From: Alphaproteobacteria bacterium
Lineage (GTDB): Bacteria; Pseudomonadota; Alphaproteobacteria; Bin95
DNA length: 55,525 nt
NCBI GenBank assembly: GCA_030833925.1
Contig: JAURGE010000012.1
Coordinates: 1 to 55,525, forward strand
Direction of reading: 5' to 3'
In this document: in pieces, positions 8,864-18,161 of the stretch
Layout: the number at the start of each line of letters is the position of its first letter
Position numbering within the stretch: the stretch's first letter is position 1
Made by a program: the position numbers and the translations under genes
The notes under the pieces: generated by a model
Database searches by the model: none
What the model was told of the DNA's origin: nothing
Seen by the model: only the letters and a program-made list of their open reading frames with translations

Positions 8864-9841
8864 ATGTCGATCTCGTTAGAAAATAATTCCCGTTCTGCCA
8901 TTGAGGTGGCGCGCAACTTGATTGCAACTGAGATCCGTGGCCTTGACGCTTTAAGCGCTGGGTTAGGCAAAAGCTTTGCCTTGGCAGTTGATATTATTGT
9001 TAAAAATAAAAGCCATTGTGTTGTGACGGGCGTTGGAAAATCTGGACACATCGGCTCGAAAATTGCTGCCACTTTTGCTTCAACTGGAACCCCTGCCTTC
9101 TTTGTTCATCCGACTGAGGCCAGTCATGGTGACCTTGGGATGCTGAACGGGGCCGGCGTCTTATTAGCCATTTCTAATTCTGGGGATACTCGCGAGATGC
9201 GGGATATTCTCACCTACGCTCGTCGAGTCAAAATGCCTGTGGTTGGCATTACCAAGCGCCACAATAGTTTTCTAGGCACGATCTCTACCATCCTACTGGA
9301 GTTGCCAGACGTTGAGGAAGCGTGCCCAAACGGGCTTGCGCCGACCACTTCAACAACAGCAACTCTTGCCCTGGGCGACGCTCTTGCAATTGCAGCAATG
9401 GAAAGGCGGGGTTTCACGCCTGAAGACTTTGGTATGGTTCACCCAGGAGGGAAGCTAGGCCTACAACTGCAACTCGTTTCAGATTGGATGGTTGATCAAC
9501 CACCACCGCCTATTGTCAATCTATCGATGAGTGCTGGTGACGTAGTCTCAGCTATTGCCGATGGTGGAATGGGCTGTGTGGGTGTGGTTGGAAAAAATGA
9601 CGAACTACTAGGCTGTATTACTGATGGTGACCTTCGTCGTGCTTTCGACACTGGTTTCTTCGAAAAAACAGCAGCTGACATTATGAGTAGAAGTCCAGCT
9701 ACGGCTACTCCAGATATGCGGATGGCTGATGCTATAGGTATTATGACAGAAAAACGGATTTCTAATCTGCTTGTGGTTGAGGATAAGTCCTTGGTAGCCA
9801 TCATTCACATGAAGGATCTGCTTAAAGCTGGTTATTTGTGA
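8864..9841 (+). CDS. kdsD: D-arabinose 5-phosphate isomerase, KpsF/GutQ/KdsD family
   Basis: The enzyme interconverts D-ribulose 5-phosphate and D-arabinose 5-phosphate, the first committed step to the lipopolysaccharide sugar Kdo. The 325-residue protein has an N-terminal SIS domain, with VTGVGKSGHIG near residue 50 and HPTEASHGDLGML near 85, and two C-terminal CBS domains (about residues 210-325) ending IHMKDLLKAGYL. This is the full-length family architecture. In many genomes kdsD sits near lptC, lptA or kdsC; none of these is adjacent here. Confidence 0.93.
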   Translation: MSISLENNSRSAIEVARNLIATEIRGLDALSAGLGKSFALAVDIIVKNKSHCVVTGVGKSGHIGSKIAATFASTGTPAFFVHPTEASHGDLGMLNGAGVLLAISNSGDTREMRDILTYARRVKMPVVGITKRHNSFLGTISTILLELPDVEEACPNGLAPTTSTTATLALGDALAIAAMERRGFTPEDFGMVHPGGKLGLQLQLVSDWMVDQPPPPIVNLSMSAGDVVSAIADGGMGCVGVVGKNDELLGCITDGDLRRAFDTGFFEKTAADIMSRSPATATPDMRMADAIGIMTEKRISNLLVVEDKSLVAIIHMKDLLKAGYL

Positions 9842-10117
9842 TATCCAAAATCCTCTTAATTTTTTTTGCTAAAAATAGCGATTATGGCAATTGGTTCTTA
9901 GGTCCCGGGATTTCTTAAGTATTGAGAGACGTAGAGAGACCGATTTTTCTAATCTAATTCGTTGTTAATTATCTGATAGGAATAGAAAAAATTTTCTGTT
10001 CAAATCCTAGCTTGCGGGTAGGTTTAAACCTAAGAACAAATCTGTGAATGGTTTTTCTGCCTTAGATGGTAGGATGGTGTTTTGAACCTAGTTACTTTTG
10101 CGCTTTGGAGTGGGGTG
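9842..10117. other. Intergenic region with a long-range inverted repeat
   Basis: This 276-nt A+T-rich gap follows kdsD. GTTCTTAGGT at 9894-9903 and its exact complement ACCTAAGAAC at 10028-10037 form a 10-bp inverted repeat enclosing about 124 nt. Inside are a small palindrome (AGAAAA-AA-TTTTCT) and a possible CCTA/TAGG hairpin. It could be a structured transcript or chance. A T-run at 9860-9868 follows the kdsD stop but I see no strong stem before it. Confidence 0.3.
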
Positions 10118-11656
10118 ATGACCCAAACGATTTTTGATTTGATCGAGGCACAGAATAACGAGGCTATTGCCGTTTCTATGCCGCCAAGTGAGGCTGAAGG
10201 CCGCGTTCCGCTGAACTTTCAGGGCCTTAAGGCGCTAATCAATAACGTTCATACTGATCTCAATACATTCGGTATAGGTCGTAACGATAGGGTGGCGATC
10301 GTCCTTCCGAATGGGCCAGAAATGGCGACTGCTTTTGTTTCAATTGCTTGCTCTGCAACGACTGCACCGCTCAATCCAGCCTATGGGCAGCAAGAGTTTG
10401 AATTTTATCTTTCGGATCTGAAGGCTAAGGCAATTATCCTTGCTGAAGAGGAGCAAGGGCCAGTCGTTGGAGTCGCACAGTCATTAGGGATACCAGTGTT
10501 GCGTCTGGCACCAAATCCTGGGGACTCAATTGGAACATTTAGGCTATTTTCCGAAGCTGCTCGAAGCGGGGAGAGGGCTGCAACAACTGGCTTTGCGGCT
10601 CCTGCAGATACAGCTCTTGTTTTGCACACGTCTGGTACGACATCTCGTCCAAAGATAGTGCCACTTAGCCATGAAAACCTCACGGCATCTGCCCGTCATA
10701 TTGGAAGTACTCTAAATCTCTCTCCGCAAGACCGTTGTCTCAACATAATGCCTCTGTTCCATATCCATGGTTTGATTGCAGCGGTTTTATCTTCTCTTGC
10801 CGCCGGAGCCTCGGTCTCATGTGCACCTGGATTCAACGCGCTGAAAGCTTTCGGCTGGTTAGAAGAGGTTGATCCCAGCTGGTATACAGCCGTGCCAACG
10901 ATGCATCAGGCAATTCTTGCAAGAGCTCCACGGAATCACGCCATCGTTGAAAAACTGCGGCTGCGGCTGATCCGATCTTCCTCATCAAGTCTGCCGCCTC
11001 AGGTAATGAATGCGCTAGAGGAAACCTTTGGCGCTCCAGTTATTGAGAGCTATGGAATGACAGAGGCTGCACATCAGATGGCCTCCAATCCACTGCCGCC
11101 AGCAACCCGCAAACCAGGCTCCGTAGGGATCGCTGCCGGACCCGAGGTTGCTATTATGGACGATGCCGGAGTGCTTCTGCCCAGCGGGGAAATTGGTGAA
11201 GTTGTAATCCGGGGCCCTAACGTCACTAAAGGATATGAAAATAATCCCGAAGCTAACGCCACTGCCTTTATAAATGGCTGGTTTCGAACTGGTGACCAGG
11301 GGATGATTGATGACGAAGGTTACCTCCGCCTTACTGGCCGCCTGAAGGAGATCATCAATCGTGGTGGGGAAAAAGTAAGCCCGTTGGAGGTGGACGAAGT
11401 CATTATGGACCATCCGTCTGTTGCGCAATGTGTGACATTCGCAATGCCACATAAGTCCTTAGGCGAGGAGGTAGCCGCAGCGATTGTTCTTCGCGAGGGG
11501 CATGAAGCTACTGAGGCTGAAATCCGGGAATTTTTGCAATCGCGCCTTGCAGATTTCAAAATTCCTCGAAAAGTCGTGATCCTTGATGAAATCCCGAAGG
11601 GGGCGACTGGCAAGCTGCAGCGTATTGGTTTGGCCGAAAAGCTTGGTTTGGCCTGA
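10118..11656 (+). CDS. AMP-forming acyl-CoA synthetase, Pcs60/AAE3-like
   Basis: An ANL-superfamily ligase of 512 residues that activates a carboxylic acid via an acyl-adenylate and loads CoA. The P-loop is HTSGTTSRPKIVPLS, followed by MPLFHIHGL, YGMTEAAHQM (A5), the WFRTGDQG motif (A7), GRLKEIINRGGEKVSP (A8) and the C-terminal Lys in PKGATGKLQR (A10). The TSRPK P-loop and the FHIHGL motif recall the Pcs60/AAE3 group, whose characterised members act on oxalate, but substrate assignment is inference. The ATG at 10118 has a GGAG 7 nt upstream; the earlier TTG at 10082 has none. The stop overlaps the start region of the downstream transporter. Confidence 0.83.
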   Translation: MTQTIFDLIEAQNNEAIAVSMPPSEAEGRVPLNFQGLKALINNVHTDLNTFGIGRNDRVAIVLPNGPEMATAFVSIACSATTAPLNPAYGQQEFEFYLSDLKAKAIILAEEEQGPVVGVAQSLGIPVLRLAPNPGDSIGTFRLFSEAARSGERAATTGFAAPADTALVLHTSGTTSRPKIVPLSHENLTASARHIGSTLNLSPQDRCLNIMPLFHIHGLIAAVLSSLAAGASVSCAPGFNALKAFGWLEEVDPSWYTAVPTMHQAILARAPRNHAIVEKLRLRLIRSSSSSLPPQVMNALEETFGAPVIESYGMTEAAHQMASNPLPPATRKPGSVGIAAGPEVAIMDDAGVLLPSGEIGEVVIRGPNVTKGYENNPEANATAFINGWFRTGDQGMIDDEGYLRLTGRLKEIINRGGEKVSPLEVDEVIMDHPSVAQCVTFAMPHKSLGEEVAAAIVLREGHEATEAEIREFLQSRLADFKIPRKVVILDEIPKGATGKLQRIGLAEKLGLA

Positions 11657-12392
11657 TCTACTTTTTTCTGATGACTTCGTTTTAGCGGGGTTTGCTGTCC
11701 TAGTAGCTGGCACGGTTCGAGGTTTTTCTGGTTTCGGGGCCGGGCTTGTAATGATAGGGCCGCTCTCAATTATCTATGGCTTGACTGGTGCCGTCGTGAC
11801 CGTCGCTGTCTGTGACGCTTGTGCGGCTCTTACCTTGTTGAGAGGTGTGTGGGCCATAGCCGACCGTAAGCGGGCATTAGCAGCGGCAATATCGGCGGCT
11901 ACTTTGCTGCCATTAGGAACATATATCCTCCAGGTAATAGATGCTGAATTGCTGCGGCGTATTGCAGGAGTTCTAATCCTTTTTTTTATTGCTTCCATCG
12001 CAGCTGGAGTGCGCTGGCGTGGAGGTGGATTATCCGGTTCGATCGCCGTTGGGGCAATTGGTGGTTTAGTTGGAGGCGCTACAAGTTTAATCGGCCCACC
12101 AATGGTTCTTTATATGTTAGCCCGAGATGAAGACGCCATCCGAACACGTGCTACTTTAGCCCTTTATATTTCAATCGTAGTTGTCAGTCAGGTTACCTTA
12201 TTGGCTATATTCGAGGTTTATGGGCAGCTCGCAGGAGGGACTTCATGGGCGATTGCCGCATCCTTTATACCTGTGTACGCCGCTGGAATTCTCCTGGGTA
12301 AAAAACTGTTTAACCTGGCCCCAGCCTATTTCTATCGCCGTCTGACAATTTTTTTGGTCGCTTTCTCTGGGTTTTTGGCTATAGCAGCGTAA
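11643..12392 (+). CDS. TSUP (TauE/SafE) family permease
   Basis: A polytopic membrane protein of about 249 residues with roughly eight hydrophobic segments. It has the TSUP motif GTVRGFSGFGAG near the N-terminus and the second half-repeat GGLVGGATSLIGPPMVLY. TSUP proteins move small organic or sulfur-containing anions such as sulfite, sulfoacetate or taurine derivatives, often outward. No good ATG starts the gene. The frame is open back to 11583, and the most sensible start is a TTG at 11643, overlapping the synthetase stop by 14 nt, so start confidence is low. The overlap suggests co-expression with the acyl-CoA synthetase. Confidence 0.78.
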   Translation: MVWPDLLFSDDFVLAGFAVLVAGTVRGFSGFGAGLVMIGPLSIIYGLTGAVVTVAVCDACAALTLLRGVWAIADRKRALAAAISAATLLPLGTYILQVIDAELLRRIAGVLILFFIASIAAGVRWRGGGLSGSIAVGAIGGLVGGATSLIGPPMVLYMLARDEDAIRTRATLALYISIVVVSQVTLLAIFEVYGQLAGGTSWAIAASFIPVYAAGILLGKKLFNLAPAYFYRRLTIFLVAFSGFLAIAA

Positions 12393-12465
12393 AACTAAAA
12401 ACTTGCTCTATCTGAAAATAATAAAGGGCATAGTGTGTGTTTCAATTCACTCAACTATTGCACCT

Positions 12466-13104
12466 TTACAGTCCCTGAAGAAAAGGATTGGTTCGACGTT
12501 CCTGACCCACTGTCGATGTAGGACCATGCCCTGGCAGAAAGCCCCAATCATCCTCTAGTGTAAGGATCTGATCACGGATCGATGTGAGGAGCTGGTCATG
12601 ATTGCCAAGTGGCAGATCCGTTCTGCCTATTGAACCCTGAAAAATTACATCGCCGACGATCGCTATTCTTTGTGGATGGTATAAAAACACAACATGACCT
12701 GGCGTATGACCAGGGCAATGTCTCACCTCTAATTCTAGCTCACCTATAAAAACTTTATCGCCGTTAGAAAGCCAACGGCTAGGATTGGCAGGTCTGGCTG
12801 GAATTCCCCATTTTTTTCCTTGTTCAGGGAGGTTTTGAAGGAAACTTTCGTCGGCTTTGCCTGGGCCTTCGATTTTGACATCATATCGCTCAGAAATTTC
12901 TGTTGCGGCAGCGGCATGGTCTATATGTCCATGTGTCAAAAGAACTTTTTCTACTGTTACGCCCACTTGTTCCACCGACTGTTCTATAAGATGAGCATCG
13001 CCACCCGGATCGATGATGGCAGCTTTCATTGTCTCTTCGCACCACAAGATGGAACAGTTTTGCTGGAGAGGAGTAACAGGCAGGACAGCAAGTTTTATGG
13101 CCAT
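12466..13104 (-). CDS. MBL-fold metallo-hydrolase (glyoxalase II-like)
   Basis: A 212-residue metallo-beta-lactamase-fold protein of the small glyoxalase II/YcbL-like group. The THGHIDHAA motif at residues 57-65 provides His58, His60, Asp62 and His63. It is followed by the metal-ligand histidine in CPGHTPGH, the bridging aspartate in IVGDVIFQGS, and PGHGP near the C-terminus. It lacks the long C-terminal substrate domain of classical glyoxalase II. It may hydrolyse a thioester; persulfide dioxygenase is a less likely alternative. It is the third gene of the helicase/S4/MBL minus-strand run, with 31 nt separating it from the S4 gene. Confidence 0.85.
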   Translation of the reverse strand: MAIKLAVLPVTPLQQNCSILWCEETMKAAIIDPGGDAHLIEQSVEQVGVTVEKVLLTHGHIDHAAAATEISERYDVKIEGPGKADESFLQNLPEQGKKWGIPARPANPSRWLSNGDKVFIGELELEVRHCPGHTPGHVVFLYHPQRIAIVGDVIFQGSIGRTDLPLGNHDQLLTSIRDQILTLEDDWGFLPGHGPTSTVGQERRTNPFLQGL

Positions 13105-13135
13105 AGGTAATCCTTATTGATTGCCAGATAAAAAT

Positions 13136-13426
13136 CTAAGTTATGTCTTCGTACAAATAGGCAGCTTCTTTGGCAGGTCCACGTCTCTCTGCAAGACCAA
13201 GAACGCGGATTACCCTGATCGCGGATCCTTGCGGAAATGTAAGGACATCACCCACGCGGATTTGGCGACTTGGCTTTTGGACTCGATCACTGTTCAGGCG
13301 CACTCGTCCTTTTGTAACTATGGCTGTCGCAATCCCTCGGGTTTTAAAAAACCGAGCTCTCCAAAGCCATGAATCAAGGCGCTGGGCATCCTCCTCAGCC
13401 AAGGGTAGCCTCTCGGAGGCTTGCAA
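13136..13426 (-). CDS. Small S4-domain RNA-binding protein (Hsp15-like)
   Basis: The 96-residue protein has a single S4 domain (about residues 14-60: RLDSWLWRARFFKTR..A..I..GRVRLN) and a basic tail, similar to Hsp15/HslR. Hsp15 binds stalled 50S subunits carrying nascent chains. It overlaps the 3' end of the upstream helicase gene by 32 nt in another frame, which implies tight coupling. Helicase-S4 pairing is common in alphaproteobacteria, usually followed by a ferredoxin and a CarD-like regulator; neither is present here. Confidence 0.87.
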   Translation of the reverse strand: MQASERLPLAEEDAQRLDSWLWRARFFKTRGIATAIVTKGRVRLNSDRVQKPSRQIRVGDVLTFPQGSAIRVIRVLGLAERRGPAKEAAYLYEDIT

Positions 13427-15938
13427 AAGGCGAGTCAGGATTTATTGGCTTTGTATCCTTCTTAAAACTAGCAGAATGTTTAGGTTTTGATTTTTTTGTG
13501 AATGTTCGAAGTTTGAAAGACTGAATCCCTTTTTCATTTGTAGTCTGCCTAAGACCTAGGCCAATCAAAAGTTCAGGGAGAGTCAATTCATCTAGTCCTA
13601 CTTTTATTGCCAGTTTAGACGGAATGATTTCTTGGCCTTTGTGGGCGAGGCTAAATGCAAGGGAAGCCAACCTCTCGGCTTTGTCAATTCTAAGTGCTTG
13701 CTGCCCTAGGATCACGAACCCTGCGAGAGCCAACGCCTCAGTTTCAGCCTGTGCCTTAGGACTTTTTATGAGAAAAGAACGCTTAGGTGGGCGGGTGATT
13801 TCTTTGCCATGGAGACGCGCTAACAACTGACGGGTTTTTGCAGCCCTACCTAGCATTAGAGGTGGAGACCATATGGCTAGGTGCCCGATACGAAAGCCTG
13901 CTGTTTTTAGAACCTGTCGGTCACTTCTGGTCAATGCTTTGATTTGGATCCCTGCTTGCCTGCGATCAAGCCATCCAAATTGTTCTTCAAGTTGAAAGGC
14001 AAGGCCGCGACCTGCAGGGGAGAGGTTTTCAGTTTTTAGGCGGATAAGCGGCGCAAGCGTTATAGAGCACCATGCGTCCAGCCAAGCTTTGATGCGCAAT
14101 TCAACATCTCTTCGGGCTTGATGATTCAGGGCATCAGCGCTGAAAAGCTCAATTTCCGGACGTGTCTGCACTTTGCCAGGTTTGAGCTTGGCTACAGGTC
14201 CCCCTGCCCAATGGATGCGAGCTTTATCATCGAGAGTGAACTGTTCATCCTGGGCTTCTACGCAGCGTGAGGCGAGTTCTGAAGCGGCTGATTGTACAAT
14301 TCGCAACGCGGCGCTTCTTAGTGTGCGACGATCCTCCATGAAACCTTCATTTTCGTCGAGGCTCAGTTGAAAGCCGTTCAGTCTCCCAACCGGTTTTCCC
14401 TCAACAATTACGCAACCCTCAGCGTCAACTCCGCCCAGTAATTCCGAGCCGTCAGCAAGTTTTCTAACGATAGAAGCAGACCTGCGGTCGACAAAACGTT
14501 GCGTAAGTCGATCATGGAGTGCATCTGATAGTCGATCTTCGATGGCTCGGCTCCGCTCCTGCCAATGTATTGGGTCGTCAAGCCATCCCACTCTATGGCT
14601 GATATACGTCCACACTCGAATTCCTGAAATGCGAGCCATCAGTAGGTCGATGTCACCATCAGGTTTATCTAATCGATCTATGTGTCGGGCAATCCAAGTT
14701 GCATCAAGACGCTGATGTGAGAGTAGCCTTAGGTAAATTTCACTCAGTAAACGAGTGTGGCTGTCAGTTAGCGTTTTGCGAAAATCTGGAATTTGGCAAA
14801 CATCCCATAAAAGGCTGACTGCTGACTTGCTAGTTGCTTTTGCCAACACTTCCTCATCCCGCATCAACACGGTGAGGGCTGCCGCATCATCTCCTTCTCT
14901 GCCACGGGCAAGTAGAGGTGAGGGTGGGGGAAGTTCTAAACTTTGCTTCAGTTGCTTAATAGTTTGGAAATCTAGATCTGGATTTCGCCAGAAGAACCGC
15001 TTGAGATTTTGAAAGCGGTGTTCTTCTACTCGCTCAATTATATCTTGATCAATTTCTAGAATTTCTCCAGTTGGACCAAATCCGCCATCTCGCATATTGC
15101 GACCGGCTCGTCCTGCAATTTGTCCGATTTCGGAGGCGGCCAGGCGTCTAGGCCGATTGCCATCGAACTTTGAGAGGCCGGCGAATGCGACATGATTTAC
15201 ATCCATGTTCAGGCCCATACCAATCGCATCCGTGGCGATCAGATAGTCGACCTCTCCTTCTTGGTAGAGAGCTACTTGGGCATTTCGAGCTCTTGGGCTT
15301 AACGCCCCCATAACGACGGCAGCACCGCCACGCTGTCTGCGTGTCATTTCAGCCAGCCGGTATACCTCATTTACTGAAAATGCGACGACTGCCGAGCGTC
15401 GAGGCAATCGAGAAATCTTTCGATATCCTTGGTAACTAAGCTTGGAAAGCCTGGGGCGACTCAGTATCTCAACCCTTGGTACGAGTGAATGAACCAGGGA
15501 CTTGGCTGTTTCGGCGCCCATAAAAAAGGTTTCTACCTTTCCGCGGGCATAAAGGAGACGTTCAGTGAAGATATGGCCGCGCTCCGGATCCGATGCCATT
15601 TGAATTTCGTCTACAGCCAGGAAGTCCACCTCTAATTCTAGAGGCATCGCTTCTACGGTGCAGATGTAATACTTGGCAAAAGGGGGTGTGATCTTTTCTT
15701 CGCCTGTAATTAAGGCGATAGCGCCTTTGCCCTTAATAGAGACTGCTCGATCATAATTTTCTCGCGCAAGTAAGCGCAGAGGAAAGCCAATCATCCCCGA
15801 CGGATGGGCAAGCAGCCTTTCCATGGCAAAATGAGTTTTTCCAGTATTAGTCGGTCCCAAAAGCGCCACTATCTTTCCGCCGGGTGGTGCGGCGCGCCCT
15901 AGAGGGGGGCTGGTGGCTTTCTGTTCCTCGAAAAACAA
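13395..15938 (-). CDS. SUV3-like DEXH RNA helicase
   Basis: An 847-residue superfamily 2 helicase resembling mitochondrial SUV3. The N-terminal core has Walker A GPTNTGKTH (about residues 28-36), the DEIQMASD motif II and the ATDAIGMGLN / QIAGRAGR motifs V and VI. The SUV3 C-terminal region follows, then a long lineage-specific extension ending in a Lys/Ser-rich tail. SUV3 unwinds RNA for degradation in mitochondria, and the bacterial homologue probably acts on structured RNA. It leads the three-gene minus-strand cluster and is co-directional with the S4 RNA-binding protein, whose start it overlaps. Confidence 0.87.
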   Translation of the reverse strand: MFFEEQKATSPPLGRAAPPGGKIVALLGPTNTGKTHFAMERLLAHPSGMIGFPLRLLARENYDRAVSIKGKGAIALITGEEKITPPFAKYYICTVEAMPLELEVDFLAVDEIQMASDPERGHIFTERLLYARGKVETFFMGAETAKSLVHSLVPRVEILSRPRLSKLSYQGYRKISRLPRRSAVVAFSVNEVYRLAEMTRRQRGGAAVVMGALSPRARNAQVALYQEGEVDYLIATDAIGMGLNMDVNHVAFAGLSKFDGNRPRRLAASEIGQIAGRAGRNMRDGGFGPTGEILEIDQDIIERVEEHRFQNLKRFFWRNPDLDFQTIKQLKQSLELPPPSPLLARGREGDDAAALTVLMRDEEVLAKATSKSAVSLLWDVCQIPDFRKTLTDSHTRLLSEIYLRLLSHQRLDATWIARHIDRLDKPDGDIDLLMARISGIRVWTYISHRVGWLDDPIHWQERSRAIEDRLSDALHDRLTQRFVDRRSASIVRKLADGSELLGGVDAEGCVIVEGKPVGRLNGFQLSLDENEGFMEDRRTLRSAALRIVQSAASELASRCVEAQDEQFTLDDKARIHWAGGPVAKLKPGKVQTRPEIELFSADALNHQARRDVELRIKAWLDAWCSITLAPLIRLKTENLSPAGRGLAFQLEEQFGWLDRRQAGIQIKALTRSDRQVLKTAGFRIGHLAIWSPPLMLGRAAKTRQLLARLHGKEITRPPKRSFLIKSPKAQAETEALALAGFVILGQQALRIDKAERLASLAFSLAHKGQEIIPSKLAIKVGLDELTLPELLIGLGLRQTTNEKGIQSFKLRTFTKKSKPKHSASFKKDTKPINPDSPFASLREATLG

Positions 15939-16131
15939 GAGTTTCCGCTCGCCTCTTTCATTCGGGACTTAACATCAATTTATTTTTATTGTGTCTCTCG
16001 ATTACAGCGACAAACACAATTCATTGATAAAACTAGCTTGTGGTTCATAGTTTGGCGAGGGTTGCGAGCAGCGATCTGTGTACCAATATTCCTAAAAGAT
16101 TGACTAAATTTACATTTAAAGGACACCTAGG

Positions 16132-18000
16132 ATGAGCGGTGCAGCGGAAACCATGGAATTTCAAGCTGAGGTTGGTCGTCTCCTAAGATTGATGGCGCAC
16201 TCCGTATATTCAGAGAAAGAAATTTTTCTTAGAGAACTAATTTCCAATGCGTCTGATGCATGCGACCGACTACGTTATGCTGCGATTGCTAACCCCGCAT
16301 TGGTTGATGGTAATTCGAATTTTGAAATCCGCATTAGCATTGATAAGGAAAATCGTCGCCTAATCATTTCTGACAATGGCATTGGAATGGATCGAGATGA
16401 TCTTGTTAAATATCTCGGATCGATTGCCAAGTCTGGCGCCTCTGATTTTTTAGCGACACTTGAAGCTACAAGTGCGTCGGATAAAGCAAGTGCTCACATT
16501 ATTGGTCAGTTTGGGATTGGATTTTACTCAACCTTCATGGTGGCTGATACCGTGGAAGCGCTTACACGGAAGGCTGGAGATAGCCAGGCATGGCTTTGGA
16601 AATCTGATGGCGAAGGGGCTTATACGGTTGAGCAATCAGAAAAGGCCTCACGTGGAACCGACATCATCCTTACTCTGAAAGAAGAAGAGGGCGAGTTTCT
16701 TGAGGCTTTTCGGCTGCGGCACATTATCAGATCCTATTCTGACCATATTCCGATCCCAGTTCTGCTCTCGGAAGATCTGAACGGAGATGGCGAACAAGCG
16801 AACGCTGGCCGCGCAATTTGGACACTTTCAAAAACTGAAGCGACAGATGAAGCGCACAGAGAATTCTACTCTCACGTGGGTGGCATGGGTGAAGGGCCAT
16901 GGCGAACTATACATTGGAGAGCTGAGGGATCGCTGGAATATTCAGGATTACTTTATTTGCCCTCTTCGAAGCCCTTTAATCTTTTCAATCCAGAGAGGAA
17001 GAGCCGGGTAAAACTGTACGTACGACGCGTTTTCATAACGGATGAGGCTGAAGAACTTCTACCAGGATACCTCCGCTTTCTGGTCGGAGTGATTGATTCC
17101 GAAGATCTGCCTCTTAATGTCAGCCGTGAAATGTTACAGCGGAATGCTGTTCTTCGACAAATACGGACAGGCGTGGTTCGACGTGTCCTTCGAGAAATAG
17201 AAGAAGGTGCTAAAGCAGACCCTGAAGGTTATCAGGGTTTTTGGAATAACTTCGGTCCAGTCCTTAAGGAAGGAGTTTACGAGGATATAAATAACAGAGA
17301 GGCGCTTTTGAAATTGTGTCGTTTTCAATCAACAGAAAGCGACGGATTAGTCAGCCTGGAGGATTATATATCGCGCATGAAGGATGGTCAGGAGGCGATA
17401 TATTTTATAACTGGTGAAGCGGGTCGGAACTTGGCAGGCAGTTCGCAGTTAGAAGGCTTCAAGGCAAGGGGTATCGAAGTTCTGCTGTTAACAGATCCAG
17501 TTGATGACTTCTGGCCAGCAGCGGTCGGTATATTTAGCGATAAGCCAATACGCTCTGTAACTCAGGGCGGAGAAGATCTCGATAAAATTCAGAAGACTGA
17601 GGCAGAAGAAGAAACAGCGGCCAGCGACATAGACCCATTATTGTCACGATTTAGAGAGGTGCTTGGCGAAGCGGTCAAGGATGTCAGAGTTAGCAAGAGG
17701 TTAACGGATAGTCCTGTTTGCATTGTTGCTGACGATGGCGATCTTGATTTGCATCTCTCTAGAATGCTTCAGCAGCATGGTGAGACGGTGCCGAGGTCGG
17801 CTCGCATTCTAGAACTCAATGCAAGGCACCCACTCATTCAAGGACTGTCAGGGAAGCTGGCACAGAAGTCTTTTAGTGAGGAGGTAGAGATTTATGCGAG
17901 AGTTCTCTTGGACCAAGCTCGTATTGCCGCCGGTGAGCCGTTGGAAGATCCATCCGTCTATGGACGCAGAATAGCGGAACTCATGGTGCGAGGTCTTTGA
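16132..18000 (+). CDS. htpG: Molecular chaperone HtpG (Hsp90)
   Basis: The bacterial Hsp90, 622 residues, is of normal length. The N-terminal GHKL ATPase domain shows ELISNASDACDRLR, the SDNGIGMDRDDL nucleotide site and the GQFGIGFYSTFMVAD lid glycines. The middle domain has the RVFITDEAEELLPGYLRF segment and SREMLQRN, and the C-terminus is a dimerisation domain. It uses ATP to remodel client proteins in the cytosol. It is monocistronic, with a 193-nt upstream gap. An AAAGGAC precedes the ATG. I could not identify a confident sigma-32 promoter. Confidence 0.97.
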   Translation: MSGAAETMEFQAEVGRLLRLMAHSVYSEKEIFLRELISNASDACDRLRYAAIANPALVDGNSNFEIRISIDKENRRLIISDNGIGMDRDDLVKYLGSIAKSGASDFLATLEATSASDKASAHIIGQFGIGFYSTFMVADTVEALTRKAGDSQAWLWKSDGEGAYTVEQSEKASRGTDIILTLKEEEGEFLEAFRLRHIIRSYSDHIPIPVLLSEDLNGDGEQANAGRAIWTLSKTEATDEAHREFYSHVGGMGEGPWRTIHWRAEGSLEYSGLLYLPSSKPFNLFNPERKSRVKLYVRRVFITDEAEELLPGYLRFLVGVIDSEDLPLNVSREMLQRNAVLRQIRTGVVRRVLREIEEGAKADPEGYQGFWNNFGPVLKEGVYEDINNREALLKLCRFQSTESDGLVSLEDYISRMKDGQEAIYFITGEAGRNLAGSSQLEGFKARGIEVLLLTDPVDDFWPAAVGIFSDKPIRSVTQGGEDLDKIQKTEAEEETAASDIDPLLSRFREVLGEAVKDVRVSKRLTDSPVCIVADDGDLDLHLSRMLQQHGETVPRSARILELNARHPLIQGLSGKLAQKSFSEEVEIYARVLLDQARIAAGEPLEDPSVYGRRIAELMVRGL

Positions 18001-18161
18001 CTTTTGTACGTCAACCTATGTGACTGCTTAGCTGCAGGATTTGCTATCGGCTCAGCTTTCTCTGTTGAGGGTTTGGAATTTTAGGACCGTTTCTTCGCTT
18101 GACAGCTGATAAAAGAGACGGCGTTGTCTATCTAACCAAGATTCTTTCGAAGAGATAAAAA

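Noticed and set aside
11320-11769. 149-residue minus-strand frame opposite the acyl-CoA synthetase and permease
   Set aside because: It is antisense to conserved motifs (A8, A10) of the synthetase and its translation resembles no protein family.
14880-14945. G-rich segment in the helicase gene resembling an intragenic palindromic repeat element
   Set aside because: The translated segment (PPPSPLLARGREGDDAAAL) resembles the linker I recall in other alphaproteobacterial SUV3-like helicases, so it is probably native sequence and not an inserted repeat.
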